DNA from: Flavobacterium daejeonense DSM 17708
Lineage (GTDB): Bacteria; Bacteroidota; Bacteroidia; Flavobacteriales; Flavobacteriaceae
Assembly (NCBI RefSeq): GCF_000425425.1
Contig: NZ_AUDK01000005.1
Location: 124,001 to 188,000, forward strand
Direction: 5' to 3'
DNA: 64,000 nucleotides
The notes below the pieces were generated by a model that was not told the origin of the DNA, did no database searches, and was given only the letters and a program-made list of their open reading frames with translations. The stretch's first letter is position 1. The number at the start of each line of letters is the position of its first letter. Of the stretch, positions 1 to 9,011 are shown one piece after another. Both the position numbers and the translations under genes were made by a program.

Positions 1-378
1 ATCTTCCGGAGCGATGGAAGCAAAATTTTGCATTACAGTATATAAATTTCCTAAATCGTTGGTTTGCGATTTCTTATTTTGTTGCAGGTTAAAAAGAATC
101 ATTTTGTTTCTTTTGGCAGAAGAGCCGGAACCAAAAACATAAATGTTGTCCTGAAATTCAGTGATGGATTCAAAATCGGCTTTGTCTTTTTTTGGGGTGT
201 TTTCGGTTGGATTAGGGAGTAGTTCGTGTTTTTTTAAATCTTTTGAATCCATTTGGTATTCGTAGAGATAGCTACTGTTATCACTAATAATATAGAGTTT
301 TTGGTCTTTGAAAATAAGTCCCGAAGCGGCTCCGATTCCGATGATGTGAAAAAGTATTTCCAGAGTAAATTTTTCCAT
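1..378 (-). CDS. DUF6929-like protein, partial (3' end beyond the window)
   Basis: The reading frame is open from an ATG at 378 leftward to the window edge, giving the first 126 residues. The N-terminus (MEKFTLEILFHIIGIGAASG) followed by short strands such as LYIISDNSSYLYEY and IYVFGSGS looks like a repeating beta-propeller-type fold. It resembles flavobacterial proteins placed in DUF6929, whose function I do not know. There is no signal peptide, so a cytoplasmic location is likely. It is transcribed divergently from the polyphosphate kinase gene and a plausible promoter lies at 453-460. Family assignment is from memory of similar sequences; that the frame is real is more certain than its name. 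Confidence 0.7.
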   Translation of the reverse strand, partial: MEKFTLEILFHIIGIGAASGLIFKDQKLYIISDNSSYLYEYQMDSKDLKKHELLPNPTENTPKKDKADFESITEFQDNIYVFGSGSSAKRNKMILFNLQQNKKSQTNDLGNLYTVMQNFASIAPED

Positions 379-430
379 AAATGACGTTGTTTACAGCTTT
401 TGATTTTTAGCCCGGGTAGCAGCGGCATCC

Positions 431-456
431 TTTGGCTACGTTTTTTAGTAGCCAAA
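431..456. repeat. Inverted repeat TTTGGCTAC / GTAGCCAAA
   Basis: Two perfect 9-bp arms (431-439 and 448-456) are separated by 8 bases. The right arm overlaps the leftward -7 element at 453-460. It could be an operator or a 5'-leader hairpin for the DUF6929-like gene. Confidence 0.5.
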
Positions 457-460
457 GATA
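453..460 (-). promoter_or_regulatory. Candidate -7 element TATCTTTG for the leftward gene
   Basis: The minus strand reads TATCTTTG, an exact match to the Bacteroidota TAnnTTTG box, about 75 bp before the ATG at 378. No good TTTG box was seen at the expected upstream distance, so it is only a candidate. Confidence 0.4.
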
Positions 461-507
461 TAGCGGATAACCGGAAAGAGCTCCTTAAAAGTATGTTATT
501 TATTTCT

Positions 508-515
508 TATATTTG
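508..515 (+). promoter_or_regulatory. -7 element TATATTTG of the ppk2 gene
   Basis: An exact TAnnTTTG match lies 25 bp before the ATG at 541. The -33 box is weak. Confidence 0.5.
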
Positions 516-540
516 AGAATATAACGATAAAAGAATTCGT

Positions 541-1419
541 ATGAAATCAATTGATCCGGCTGATTTTAAAGTAACAGCACCTATTCAACTTTCTGAAATT
601 CCAACTAATTTATTCAATAAGGCCAGTGATGACGATAAAGAAGAAAAACTGGAAAAAGTGCAGGAAAAGTTAAGTGCATTGCAGGATGTGATGTATGCGC
701 ACAACCGTTACGGAGTGTTAATTTGTCTGCAGGGAATGGATACTTCGGGGAAGGATAGTTTGATTCGTGAGGTTTTTAAGGAATTCAATCCGCGTGGGGT
801 AGTGGTGCATAGTTTTAAAACACCTAATTCAACTGAGTTAGAACACGATTATTTATGGCGTCATTATTTGGCTTTGCCCGAAAAAGGGAAATTTGCCGTT
901 TTCAATCGCACGCATTATGAGAATGTTTTGGTGACCAGAGTGCATCCGGAATATATTTTAAACGAAAATTTGCCCGGAATTGAAAAAGTAGATGATATTA
1001 AACCTGATTTTTGGGAAAACCGTATGGAACAAATCAAAAATTTTGAAAAACATATTTATCAAAATGGGACGATTGTGCTGAAGTTTTATTTTCATTTGAG
1101 TAAAGAAGAACAGCGCAAACGTCTTTTACGCCGATTGGAAAATATGGAACACCATTGGAAGTTTTCGCCCGGGGATTTAAAAGAAAGGGAATATTGGGAG
1201 CAGTATATGCAATATTACGAGGAAGCAATCAACAAGACAGCCACCGAAAATGCACCTTGGTACATTGTTCCTGCTGATGATAAGGAAATGGCTCGTTATA
1301 TTGTTGCTAAAATTATCTGGGAAGAGATGCAAAAACTGACCGATATTCAGGTTCCGGATTTAGAAGAAAAGGTAAAAGCTAATTTTGCAATGTATAAAGA
1401 GCAATTATCTAAAGAATAA
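541..1419 (+). CDS. ppk2: PPK2-family polyphosphate:nucleotide phosphotransferase
   Basis: This 292-residue protein is a soluble polyphosphate kinase 2. The family transfers phosphate between polyphosphate and nucleoside mono- or diphosphates. A Walker A loop, GMDTSGKD, lies at residues 65-72. The family block around FNRTHYE (121-127) followed by RVHPEYI matches the PPK2 'FxRxxY' region, and an arginine-rich lid segment (KRLLRRLENMEHHWKF) follows. The length is typical of a single-domain PPK2. Whether it phosphorylates AMP, ADP or both cannot be read from these motifs. It stands alone, ends in a bidirectional terminator and converges with a small outer-membrane protein gene. Confidence 0.93.
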   Translation: MKSIDPADFKVTAPIQLSEIPTNLFNKASDDDKEEKLEKVQEKLSALQDVMYAHNRYGVLICLQGMDTSGKDSLIREVFKEFNPRGVVVHSFKTPNSTELEHDYLWRHYLALPEKGKFAVFNRTHYENVLVTRVHPEYILNENLPGIEKVDDIKPDFWENRMEQIKNFEKHIYQNGTIVLKFYFHLSKEEQRKRLLRRLENMEHHWKFSPGDLKEREYWEQYMQYYEEAINKTATENAPWYIVPADDKEMARYIVAKIIWEEMQKLTDIQVPDLEEKVKANFAMYKEQLSKE

Positions 1420-1421
1420 AA

Positions 1422-1464
1422 AAAAAGCACCTGACAGATTTCTAAAAAATGTCAGATGCTTTTT
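1422..1464. terminator. Bidirectional intrinsic terminator
   Basis: Arms at 1422-1436 and 1450-1464 (core CTGACA / TGTCAG plus GCA / TGC) are flanked by A-runs and T-runs on opposite sides, so it can serve both ppk2 and the convergent gene at 1483-2025. One mismatch interrupts the stem. Confidence 0.8.
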
Positions 1465-1482
1465 GAAATGTATTATCCACTT

Positions 1483-2025
1483 TTATAATTTGAATCCGTA
1501 CGCCAGACGAAGCCCAAACTGTCCGAAACCTTTCCCCTCAGTACCATCACTAAGCGTTCTTGGGAAATCAGAGTAATGTTCATAATGTACAGAAATATCA
1601 ATGTATTTAGTCGCAAAACCAATAGTTGGCGCTAATAATAAGGAGGTTTTGTTGTAATTGTTGGTTACAGCAAAAGCAGCTCCTGCTTCACCCATTACAT
1701 AAAACTGGTTGTTCCATACAAAAGCCTTGAATCCGCCTTTGGCAGGAATAAAACCTAAATCCTGACCATCATTCTCGCTTACAAATAAGTTGGTAAATCC
1801 TGTTGTTAAAGTGAAAGAATATCTTTTTGATAAGTCATATTGCAGTCGGACATCTCCTCCTAAAGTTAATTTATAAGGATCGTTGTTAGCATATCCGGTA
1901 TTTAAGCCTAAACCGAGACGGAAACCCTGATCGTATTTAGGTGTTTCCTGTGCTTTAATTCCATTGAAAGAGAATAGAGTCAGAGCCAGCATAAAAGCTG
2001 CGGTAATTTTTTTTGTTGTTTTCAT
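1483..2025 (-). CDS. Small outer-membrane beta-barrel protein
   Basis: The 180-residue product begins with a clear Sec signal peptide (MKTTKKITAAFMLALTLFSF, cleavage near AQE). Alternating hydrophobic/polar strands follow (YSFTLTTGFTNLFVSE, IDISVHYEHYSDF) and the last residue pair is KL after an aromatic strand (GLRLAYGFKL). This is the look of an eight-stranded outer-membrane barrel of the porin/OmpW-like type. No specific family name is justified. It is a single gene with a long, apparently gene-free region upstream. Confidence 0.75.
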   Translation of the reverse strand: MKTTKKITAAFMLALTLFSFNGIKAQETPKYDQGFRLGLGLNTGYANNDPYKLTLGGDVRLQYDLSKRYSFTLTTGFTNLFVSENDGQDLGFIPAKGGFKAFVWNNQFYVMGEAGAAFAVTNNYNKTSLLLAPTIGFATKYIDISVHYEHYSDFPRTLSDGTEGKGFGQFGLRLAYGFKL

Positions 2026-2596
2026 GATTTGAGGGTTTTAATGTTTTTTAAAGAGATTATAAATTTTATAAACGATGGTTGGATTTAAATGTTGTGATTG
2101 TTGGAATTTCAGTATGTTAAAAAAACTACAAATTTTAGGATGTTGTTGACTGTCTTTTTGTTATAAAAGAATAAGAAGAATAACTTTCTGTTTTGATTTG
2201 AAGTTAATATTAAAGCTATGTCAAGCTAATTTTTTTTTAAAGATATTTTAGGGTTTAACAGTTCTTATAGTTTTGTTTTAAATTTTTTTTAAGATAAAAA
2301 AGTTATTTTTGCTAATAAGACACAAAAGTAAGTTGAGATAGTTTGGTTTTTTGGTTTGATGAGGAAAAAATGATTTGGTTTGTTTTTTGCTTAAAAGAAT
2401 AAAAAATAGTTCTAGAATCAGATTGTTTCAGTGTTTATTCTAACTGATTTAGTTGAAAAATGGCATGATAAATGTTTTTTGATTTACAGGTTCAGGAATT
2501 TCAGAAAATCAAGAAGAAGTAAAAATATTAGCAGTTGATAATTTTAATTGAATAGAATTTAACCCAATATAAATATTGTAATTTAATAGAATAAGA
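2026..2596. other. Long intergenic region, no gene seen
   Basis: This 571-bp, strongly AT-rich spacer separates two divergent genes. A TATTTTTG box at 2304-2311 (+) fits the -7 consensus but lies almost 290 bp before the next ATG and has a poorly spaced upstream TTTTG. A short palindrome (CAATA taaa TATTG) sits just before the gene at 2597. No open frame with a believable start and no conserved RNA was recognised. Confidence 0.5.
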
Positions 2597-3043
2597 ATGA
2601 AAAAGATACTATTGCTTTTTGCCTTTATGATAGCTTTCATTGGTCAGGCACAGATATTAAAACCTGTAAAATGGTCCACAGCCGTGAAGAAAATTTCAGC
2701 AACCGAATATGAATTGATTGCTACAGCTACAATTGAAAAAGGATGGCATTTGTATTCTCAAGCGATTCCTGAAAACGGACCAAAACCAACAAAATTTGTT
2801 TTCCCGGCTAATCCAAAATTCCTTAAAAAAGGGAATACAATGGAGGAAAAAGGACATACCGTGCAAGATCCTATTTTTGAAATGCAAATTAAATATTTTG
2901 AAACCAAAGCTTCTTTCAAACAGCGCATCCGTTTAAAAGGGAAAGCACCTTTTAAAGTAAAAGCGACAGTTGAATATATGGTTTGCGACGACAGCAGATG
3001 TTTGCCGCCAACAGAAGAAGATTTAGCATTTAGTATTAAATAA
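2597..3043 (+). CDS. Free-standing DsbD N-terminal (alpha) domain protein with redox cysteines
   Basis: The 148-residue protein has a signal peptide (MKKILLLFAFMIAFIGQAQ) and then a single immunoglobulin-like DsbD alpha domain. The domain includes the family block GWHLYSQAIPENGPKPT (about 49-65) and ends in VCDDSRCLPP, with Cys130 and Cys135 as the presumed redox pair. In DsbD this domain receives electrons from the membrane domain and passes them to periplasmic partners. The next gene, 10 bp downstream, encodes a full DsbD whose own alpha domain lacks these cysteines. This protein may therefore supply the missing redox function. That link is an inference. Confidence 0.85.
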   Translation: MKKILLLFAFMIAFIGQAQILKPVKWSTAVKKISATEYELIATATIEKGWHLYSQAIPENGPKPTKFVFPANPKFLKKGNTMEEKGHTVQDPIFEMQIKYFETKASFKQRIRLKGKAPFKVKATVEYMVCDDSRCLPPTEEDLAFSIK

Positions 3044-3053
3044 AAATAATTAG

Positions 3054-5024
3054 ATGAAGAAGTTACTTTTTGTATTCGCTTTAATTGTTTTTACAACTCT
3101 GGGGTATTCTCAAAGTTCCGATCCGGTAAAATGGGCGACTTCTGTAGAGAAAATTTCGGATACAGAATATGATTTGGTTACCAAAGCGACTATCGAATCC
3201 GGCTGGCACTTGTACTCACAGGTGATTCCGGAGGGAGGTCCTACTGCAACCAGTTTTATTTACGACGATAGTGAAGGAGGTTTTACCATAGTTGGAAATA
3301 CGACCGAGGAAGCAGGGAAAACAGCAGAAGATCCTGTGTTTAAATTAAAAACAAAGTTTTTTGAGAACGAAGCTGTTTTTAAGCAAAGAGTAGAAGTTCA
3401 GGGAAAAATAGCTTCGATACCTGCTTTTATAGAATATGTTGCTGCAAATGCAACTCAAAGTTTAAAGGCAAAAGAAGTAGAGTTGACTTTTGATCTTGCT
3501 GCCGCAACAACTGCAATTGACACTAAAGCGGCTGAGGTACAAAAAACAACCGCAGCTCCGAGTGATGGAAATACAACTGATACAGCTGCTAAAAAAGGAC
3601 TTTGGTCGATCTTTTTTATTGCCTTTTTATCCGGTTTTGCAGCTTTGCTGACACCTTGCGTGTTCCCGATGATTCCCATGACAGTGAGTTTCTTTACGAA
3701 ACAAAGTAAAAACAAAGCTGTTGGAATTAGAAATGCCATTATTTATGGAATCTGTATCATTTTTATCTATGTTTTATTAGGAACAGCGGTAACGAGTATT
3801 TTTGGAGCTGATGCTTTGAATGCTTTGGCAACCAATGTTTGGTTTAATATTATTTTCTTTATCCTTTTAGTGGTATTTGCCGTATCATTTTTAGGAGCTT
3901 TCGAAATTATGTTGCCCAATTCGTGGGCAAATAAAGTAGATTCTCAAGCCGACAGAGGCGGGATGATAGGAATTTTTTTTATGGCATTGGCATTAGCCAT
4001 AGTGTCTTTTTCCTGTACAGGACCTATTGTAGGAACCTTATTGGTCGAAGCCGCTTCTAAAGGAGGAATTGCTCCAATTATTGGGATGTTAGGATTTTCA
4101 TTTGCGATAGCTTTACCCTTTGCCTTATTTGCTGCCTTCCCTGGGTGGTTAAATTCATTACCAAAATCAGGAGGCTGGTTAAATACGGTAAAAGTTGTTT
4201 TGGGATTTTTAGAATTGGCTTTAGCATTCAAGTTTTTATCTCAGGCAGATTTAGTATTGCAAACACATTTTTTGGAAAGAGAAGTGTTTTTAGCAATCTG
4301 GATTGCCATTTTTGGAGCTTTGGCATTTTATCTTTTTGGAAAAATCCAATTGCCGCATGATTCTCCGTTAACACATATTTCGGTAGGAAGATTAGGATTA
4401 GGATTGATTGTGATGTCATTTACCATTTATATGATTCCGGGATTATGGGGAGCGCCTTTAAATTTAATTAGTGCCTTCCCGCCACCACAGGAATATAGCG
4501 AATCGCCTTATGGAGTTGGCTATTCTAAAACCGGAGGAGGTTTCGAAGTGCCAACAGAATTGCCGGAAGGAGCTCATCTTTTAGCGCCGCATGATATTGT
4601 TGCTTTTGATGATTATGACAAAGGTTTGGCTTATGCAAAAGAAGTTGGCAAACCGGTCATGTTAGATTTTACAGGTTGGGCTTGTGTGAACTGCAGAAAG
4701 ATGGAACAAAATGTTTGGCCTAAGCCGGAAATTTTGAAAATTCTGAAAAACAATGTGGTTTTAATTTCATTATATGTGGATGACAAGCGTCCGTTGGAAG
4801 CAGATGAAATCACTGAATCTAAATTGCAACCCGGTAAAAAATTGAAATACATTGGTCAAAAATGGAGCGAATTACAAACGCTGAAATATAAGGCTAATTC
4901 TCAGCCATTTTATGTGTTGATGGATCATAATGAAGAAAATCTTAACACTCCGGTTGGTTATACACCCGATGTAGAAGAATTTCACCAATGGCTTAAGGGT
5001 GGAATCTCAAAATTTAAAGAATAA
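3054..5024 (+). CDS. dsbD: Thiol:disulfide interchange protein DsbD with a cysteine-less N-terminal domain
   Basis: This 656-residue inner-membrane protein moves reducing equivalents from cytoplasmic thioredoxin to the periplasm. A signal peptide (1-20) is followed by an alpha domain (about 21-150), a membrane domain (about 183-470) with the paired cysteines Cys202 (LLTPCVFPM) and Cys321 ([10 protein letters not shown]), and a thioredoxin-like gamma domain with Cys544-Val-Asn-Cys547. The alpha domain is clearly homologous to the protein encoded just upstream. However, the stretch that should carry its CxxxxC pair reads [20 protein letters not shown], without cysteine. The membrane and gamma redox centres are intact, so the protein is not a pseudogene. 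It is probably translated from one mRNA with the upstream gene. Confidence 0.93.
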   Translation: MKKLLFVFALIVFTTLGYSQSSDPVKWATSVEKISDTEYDLVTKATIESGWHLYSQVIPEGGPTATSFIYDDSEGGFTIVGNTTEEAGKTAEDPVFKLKTKFFENEAVFKQRVEVQGKIASIPAFIEYVAANATQSLKAKEVELTFDLAAATTAIDTKAAEVQKTTAAPSDGNTTDTAAKKGLWSIFFIAFLSGFAALLTPCVFPMIPMTVSFFTKQSKNKAVGIRNAIIYGICIIFIYVLLGTAVTSIFGADALNALATNVWFNIIFFILLVVFAVSFLGAFEIMLPNSWANKVDSQADRGGMIGIFFMALALAIVSFSCTGPIVGTLLVEAASKGGIAPIIGMLGFSFAIALPFALFAAFPGWLNSLPKSGGWLNTVKVVLGFLELALAFKFLSQADLVLQTHFLEREVFLAIWIAIFGALAFYLFGKIQLPHDSPLTHISVGRLGLGLIVMSFTIYMIPGLWGAPLNLISAFPPPQEYSESPYGVGYSKTGGGFEVPTELPEGAHLLAPHDIVAFDDYDKGLAYAKEVGKPVMLDFTGWACVNCRKMEQNVWPKPEILKILKNNVVLISLYVDDKRPLEADEITESKLQPGKKLKYIGQKWSELQTLKYKANSQPFYVLMDHNEENLNTPVGYTPDVEEFHQWLKGGISKFKE

Positions 5025-5091
5025 TATAGGATTTTTGTTGATTTTGTAATATAGTAAAGCTTTAAAAAAATACTCTGTTTTAATATTGAAC

Positions 5092-5120
5092 AATCCTTTC
5101 TGTTTTCAGGAAGGATTTTT
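5092..5120 (+). terminator. Intrinsic terminator after dsbD
   Basis: Stem 5092-5102 / 5107-5117 (AATCCTT...AAGGATT, one wobble), followed by a T-run. Confidence 0.8.
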
Positions 5121-5148
5121 TTGTTTTTGAATTTTATCCGTTATAAAT

Positions 5149-5179
5149 CTTGTTGTACTGTTGCTTCTGCTTACCTTTG
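5149..5179 (+). promoter_or_regulatory. Promoter of the MATE exporter gene
   Basis: CTTG (5149-5152), 19 bp, then TACCTTTG (5172-5179), an exact TAnnTTTG match 19 bp before the ATG at 5199. Confidence 0.7.
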
Positions 5180-5198
5180 TCGCCCATAAAAAAGAAAA

Positions 5199-6575
5199 AT
5201 GTCCTTAGCTACTTATACCAAAGAGTTCTCCTATAATTTACGATTAGCCTATCCTATTATTTTGGGAATGTTAGGTCATACTGTTGTGGGAATTGTCGAT
5301 AATGTGATGGTGGGGAAATTAGGCCCTTCCGAATTGGCAGCTGTTTCTTTGGCTAATAGTTTTGTATTTATTGCGATGTCGTTAGGAATTGGTTTTTCGA
5401 CAGCAATTACCCCTTTGGCAGCTGAAGCGGATGGCGGACAAAATATTGAAAAAGGCAGGAGCGTTTTTCATCACGGTTTGTATTTATGTACTTTTTTAGG
5501 TTTTTTTCTGTTTGTGCTGGTCTTTTTTGTCAAACAGTTAATTATTTTTATGGGACAGCCCGTTCATGTGGTGGATTTGGCTAAACCGTATCTCGATATC
5601 GTCGCTTTTTCGTTGATTCCGCTGATTATGTTTCAGGGTTATAAACAATTTGCCGACGGTATGAGTGAAACCAAATATTCCATGTGGGCAACCATTTTAG
5701 GAAATGTGGTTAATGTAGTTTTGAATTATTTATTCATCTACGGAATTTGGTTTTTCCCTGCTTTAGGAATTGTGGGTGCTGCTATAGGAACGATTGTTTC
5801 CCGATTTGTAATGCTGGGTTATATGCACTACAAAATGCAGCGAAATCCAAAATTTTATTCTTTTTTTGAAGGTTTTTCAATTAAAGAAATAAAGAAGGAA
5901 ATGAATCTTAAAATCATCCGATTGGGTGCGCCTTCTTCGATGCAAATGTTTTTTGAGGTAGTCTTATTTACCAGTGCGGTTTGGTTGTCGGGAACGATTG
6001 GGGTTGCTAATCAGGCGGCGAATCAGATTGCCTTGAGTCTGGCTTCGTTTACTTTTATGTTTGCGATGGGACTGAGTGTAGCGGCAACTATCAGAGTGGG
6101 AAATCAAAAAGGATTGGGCGATTATAAGAAAATGAAAATTGTAGCTTTTTCTATTTTTCTATTGGTGGTTTTGTTGGAAATATTTTTTGCGCTGTTTTTT
6201 GTTTTGTTTCATCAGCAAATGCCTGAATTGTTTGTGAATAGGAATGATGTCGCCAATTTAGCGGCCAATACCGAAGTGGTAACGATAGCGGCTCAATTGC
6301 TTCTGGTTGCTGCAGTTTTTCAAATTTCAGATGGCATTCAGGTGGTGGTTTTAGGAGCTCTGCGTGGTTTGCAGGACGCTAAAATTCCGATGTATATTAC
6401 TTTTTTTGCCTATTGGGTTGTAGGTTTTCCGGTGTCGGTTTATTTAGGATTATTTACTCAACTCAAAGCTGTGGGAATCTGGATAGGCTTATTGGCAGGT
6501 TTAACAACAGCAGCTTTATTTTTGTATCTTCGCTTCATCAGTTTAACAACCAAATTGATTCTGGAAAAACATTAG
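5199..6575 (+). CDS. MATE-family multidrug/Na+ (H+) antiporter
   Basis: The 458-residue protein has the twelve-helix layout of NorM-type MATE exporters. The family signatures GHTVVGIVDNVMVGKLGPSELAA in the first two helices and the mirrored GVANQAANQIALSLASFTF in the second half mark the two six-helix bundles. Members expel cationic drugs or metabolites using a sodium or proton gradient; the substrate here is unknown. It has its own promoter. The small acidic protein gene 30 bp downstream may be co-transcribed. Confidence 0.92.
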   Translation: MSLATYTKEFSYNLRLAYPIILGMLGHTVVGIVDNVMVGKLGPSELAAVSLANSFVFIAMSLGIGFSTAITPLAAEADGGQNIEKGRSVFHHGLYLCTFLGFFLFVLVFFVKQLIIFMGQPVHVVDLAKPYLDIVAFSLIPLIMFQGYKQFADGMSETKYSMWATILGNVVNVVLNYLFIYGIWFFPALGIVGAAIGTIVSRFVMLGYMHYKMQRNPKFYSFFEGFSIKEIKKEMNLKIIRLGAPSSMQMFFEVVLFTSAVWLSGTIGVANQAANQIALSLASFTFMFAMGLSVAATIRVGNQKGLGDYKKMKIVAFSIFLLVVLLEIFFALFFVLFHQQMPELFVNRNDVANLAANTEVVTIAAQLLLVAAVFQISDGIQVVVLGALRGLQDAKIPMYITFFAYWVVGFPVSVYLGLFTQLKAVGIWIGLLAGLTTAALFLYLRFISLTTKLILEKH

Positions 6576-6605
6576 AAGCAAATAAAAAATCAAATTATAA
6601 ATAAA

Positions 6606-6836
6606 ATGGAATTACCAAAATTTGTACTCGGCGACAATACCGATTTTCCGGATGATATTTTTATCATTCATTTAGACTATCCAAGATTCATTATTAATTT
6701 AAAAGATGATGAAGTGGAAATTATGGAAGAACCTGAAGATTTGGATGAAGCCGAATTAAATGCCGAAATGGAAAGTTTAATCGAACAGGCGAATGCTTTT
6801 TATGACAGAGAAATGGAACGCTATGAGCAGGACTAA
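6606..6836 (+). CDS. Small acidic protein, function unknown
   Basis: The 76-residue product is rich in Asp and Glu, with a helical C-terminal half (DEAELNAEMESLIEQANAFYDREMERYEQD) and an N-terminal beta-rich half (FIIHLDYPRFIINLK). It has no signal peptide or membrane segment. It follows the MATE gene by 30 bp and its stop codon overlaps the convergent meaB stop by 4 bp. I do not recognise a family; small conserved flavobacterial proteins of this type are usually of unknown function. Confidence 0.75.
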   Translation: MELPKFVLGDNTDFPDDIFIIHLDYPRFIINLKDDEVEIMEEPEDLDEAELNAEMESLIEQANAFYDREMERYEQD

Positions 6837-7900
6837 GTCCTGAGATTTCTGTAGGTTTCTAATAATAACTGAGCGGCTGCAAAAGGTGAAGTTTCATTGT
6901 TTTGCACCGCTTTTTTAGTTTCTGCCAATACATTTTGAATTTGAGGATGGTTAAAAAAATCCTGTTTCAATTGATCGTTAATGGTTTCTGTTAGCCAATA
7001 TTCATTTTGTTCGACTCTTTTACAGTTAAAATAACCATTGTTTTTGGTTGTTTTTACATAGTTTAAAATAATTTTTTCTACTTCCGGAATACCTTCCTGA
7101 GTTTTAGCACTGCAAGTGGTTACTGTTGGAATCCAGGCTGATTTTTTTGGTGCAAAATAATGTAAAGCGCGACTCAATTCTGTTTTTGTTAATGCTGTTT
7201 TGGGAATATTGTCTCCATCTGATTTTGTAATGACAATAGCGTCGGCCATTTCCATAATTCCTCTTTTGATGCCTTGCAATTCGTCTCCGGCTCCAGTAAT
7301 TTGTAATAATAAAAAGAAATCGACCATGCTGTGAACCGCAATTTCACTTTGACCAACACCCACTGTTTCAATGATAATAGTATCAAATCCGGCAGCTTCA
7401 CAAAGCGTAATGGTTTCCCTGGTTTTTCGGGCTACGCCGCCCAGAGTTTCTCCCGAAGCCGAAGGGCGCACATAAGCATTGGGATCTTTGGATAATTTTT
7501 CCATTCGGGTTTTGTCACCTAAAATACTGCCGTGCGAAACGGCACTGCTGGGGTCAATTGTCAGGACGGCTACTTTTTTACCCTGATGAGTCAAATGTTT
7601 GCCAAAAACTTCAATGAAACTGCTTTTTCCAACTCCGGGAACGCCCGTGATTCCTATTCGAATGGATGAATTGGCATGTGGTAAGCAGCCATTCATAACT
7701 GTATTTGCTTTAGCGAAATGATTCGGATTGTTGCTTTCGATTAAAGTAATCGCCCTACTCAATGCAGTGGTGTCTCCCGCAATAATTTGAGTAATAAGTT
7801 CTTCGGCATCAGGTTGTACCATTCTGGCCTGACGAACTTTTTTTAAGACCGAAGGGTTGAAGTTTTCAGGGTTTTCGTGATGGTTTTTATCCTTTTTCAA
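6833..7900 (-). CDS. meaB: Methylmalonyl-CoA mutase-associated GTPase MeaB
   Basis: The 355-residue protein is a MeaB/ArgK G3E-type P-loop GTPase that gates cobalamin loading and protects methylmalonyl-CoA mutase. The P-loop GITGVPGVGKSSF lies at 83-95. Further family blocks are VLTIDPSSAVSHGSILGDKTRM, RPSASGETLGGVARKTRE and the Walker B-like IIIETVGVGQSE. The C-terminal region (about 270-355) matches the dimerisation arm. The mutase genes are not adjacent here, so they must lie elsewhere if present. The gene converges on the small acidic protein gene. Confidence 0.95.
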   Translation of the reverse strand: MKKDKNHHENPENFNPSVLKKVRQARMVQPDAEELITQIIAGDTTALSRAITLIESNNPNHFAKANTVMNGCLPHANSSIRIGITGVPGVGKSSFIEVFGKHLTHQGKKVAVLTIDPSSAVSHGSILGDKTRMEKLSKDPNAYVRPSASGETLGGVARKTRETITLCEAAGFDTIIIETVGVGQSEIAVHSMVDFFLLLQITGAGDELQGIKRGIMEMADAIVITKSDGDNIPKTALTKTELSRALHYFAPKKSAWIPTVTTCSAKTQEGIPEVEKIILNYVKTTKNNGYFNCKRVEQNEYWLTETINDQLKQDFFNHPQIQNVLAETKKAVQNNETSPFAAAQLLLETYRNLRT

Positions 7901-7962
7901 AATACAGATGCTTTACATAAAAATAATACAATAAAGATAAATATTTTGATAATGCTAATAAG

Positions 7963-7995
7963 TTTATGATACTAGCAAATTAGTAAATATCTTTG
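7963..7995 (+). promoter_or_regulatory. Promoter predicting a leaderless AEC transporter mRNA
   Basis: TATCTTTG (7988-7995) is an exact -7 match with only 7 bases before the ATG at 8003. A degenerate -33 box (TTTATG, 7963-7968) sits 19 bp upstream. Transcription would start at or next to the start codon. Confidence 0.6.
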
Positions 7996-8002
7996 CAGCA
8001 CT

Positions 8003-8914
8003 ATGATTAATATACTGCTGATTTTTGTCTATTTACTGCTGGGTATTGCTTTGCAATACGTTAAATGGTTTCCTTCCGATAGCTATAAACTCATTAATAA
8101 GTTTGTCGTTTACATCTGTCTTCCAGCTTTAGCTTTGTACTATATCCCTAAGGTGCATTGGGATAATCAATTGTTGTACTTGATAGGAGTTACTTGGATA
8201 GGTTTTACATTAGCATTTTTTTTATTTCGTTTTTTAGGAAAAAAATACGGCTGGTCTAAGAAACTAGTGGGTTGTTTAATTATTACAGCTGGTTTAGGAA
8301 ATACGTCTTTTTTGGGCTATCCGATAGTGCATGCATTATATGGTTCCGAAGGTTTGAAGATGGCTATTTTGGTTGATCAGCCGGGTACTTTTGTTGTGCT
8401 TTCTACACTGGCAGTCGTGGTGGCTGCGCTTTATTCTAAAGAAGCAACCAGCGGTGCTAAAATAGTGAAGAAAGTCATGTTGTTTCCGCCTTTTATATGT
8501 TTTTTGACAGCGGTTTTTGCGAACGTGCTGAATTTTGATTTTCATGATTATTTTCAATTGGCTTTCCGGAAATTAGGCAGTTTGCTTACTCCATTAGCAA
8601 TGATTTCAGTTGGTTTACAATTGCATTTTGATAGCCGAAGCCAACATTGGAAATTTCTTTGGATTGGTTTGGCTTATAAATTACTAATTACTCCGGCGCT
8701 ATTGTTTTTATTATATGTTGTTATTTTAAAACAACACGGTTTAATGATTCAGGTGGCCTTAATCGAAGCTGCCATGGCGCCTATGATTATGGCGAGTATT
8801 CTGGCTACTTCTCATGGATTAAAACCCCGTTTAAGCAGTATGATGATTGGTTTCGGGATTCCTGTTTCGTTTGTTACACTGGCTTTTTGGTACTTAGTTT
8901 TGGAGTATATTTAA
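8003..8914 (+). CDS. AEC (auxin efflux carrier) family transporter
   Basis: This 303-residue integral membrane protein has about ten hydrophobic segments arranged as two five-helix repeats, starting with MINILLIFVYLLLGIALQYV. Family features include FVVYICLPALALYYIP near helix 2, GLGNTSFLGYPI in the first half and the matching region AMAPMIMASILATSHGLKP in the second. Bacterial members export or exchange small organic acids and similar solutes; the substrate is not inferable. It is a single-gene unit with a predicted leaderless transcript. Confidence 0.88.
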   Translation: MINILLIFVYLLLGIALQYVKWFPSDSYKLINKFVVYICLPALALYYIPKVHWDNQLLYLIGVTWIGFTLAFFLFRFLGKKYGWSKKLVGCLIITAGLGNTSFLGYPIVHALYGSEGLKMAILVDQPGTFVVLSTLAVVVAALYSKEATSGAKIVKKVMLFPPFICFLTAVFANVLNFDFHDYFQLAFRKLGSLLTPLAMISVGLQLHFDSRSQHWKFLWIGLAYKLLITPALLFLLYVVILKQHGLMIQVALIEAAMAPMIMASILATSHGLKPRLSSMMIGFGIPVSFVTLAFWYLVLEYI

Positions 8915-9011
8915 AGAGTTTTTTTAGTCTTTAACAAACATTTATCCCTATTAAAAACTACTATTCATATTTTTTGACTAATTTTATAGGACTTATATAA
9001 AAATAGAACTT

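Noticed and set aside
234..455. 73-codon minus-strand frame at the left edge
   Set aside because: It overlaps, in another frame, the start of the DUF6929-like gene, which has better composition and a natural N-terminus.
2026..2596. Riboswitch or small RNA in the long spacer
   Set aside because: The sequence is low in complexity and AT-rich, with no stable stem or conserved core; only a poorly spaced -7 box at 2304-2311 was seen.
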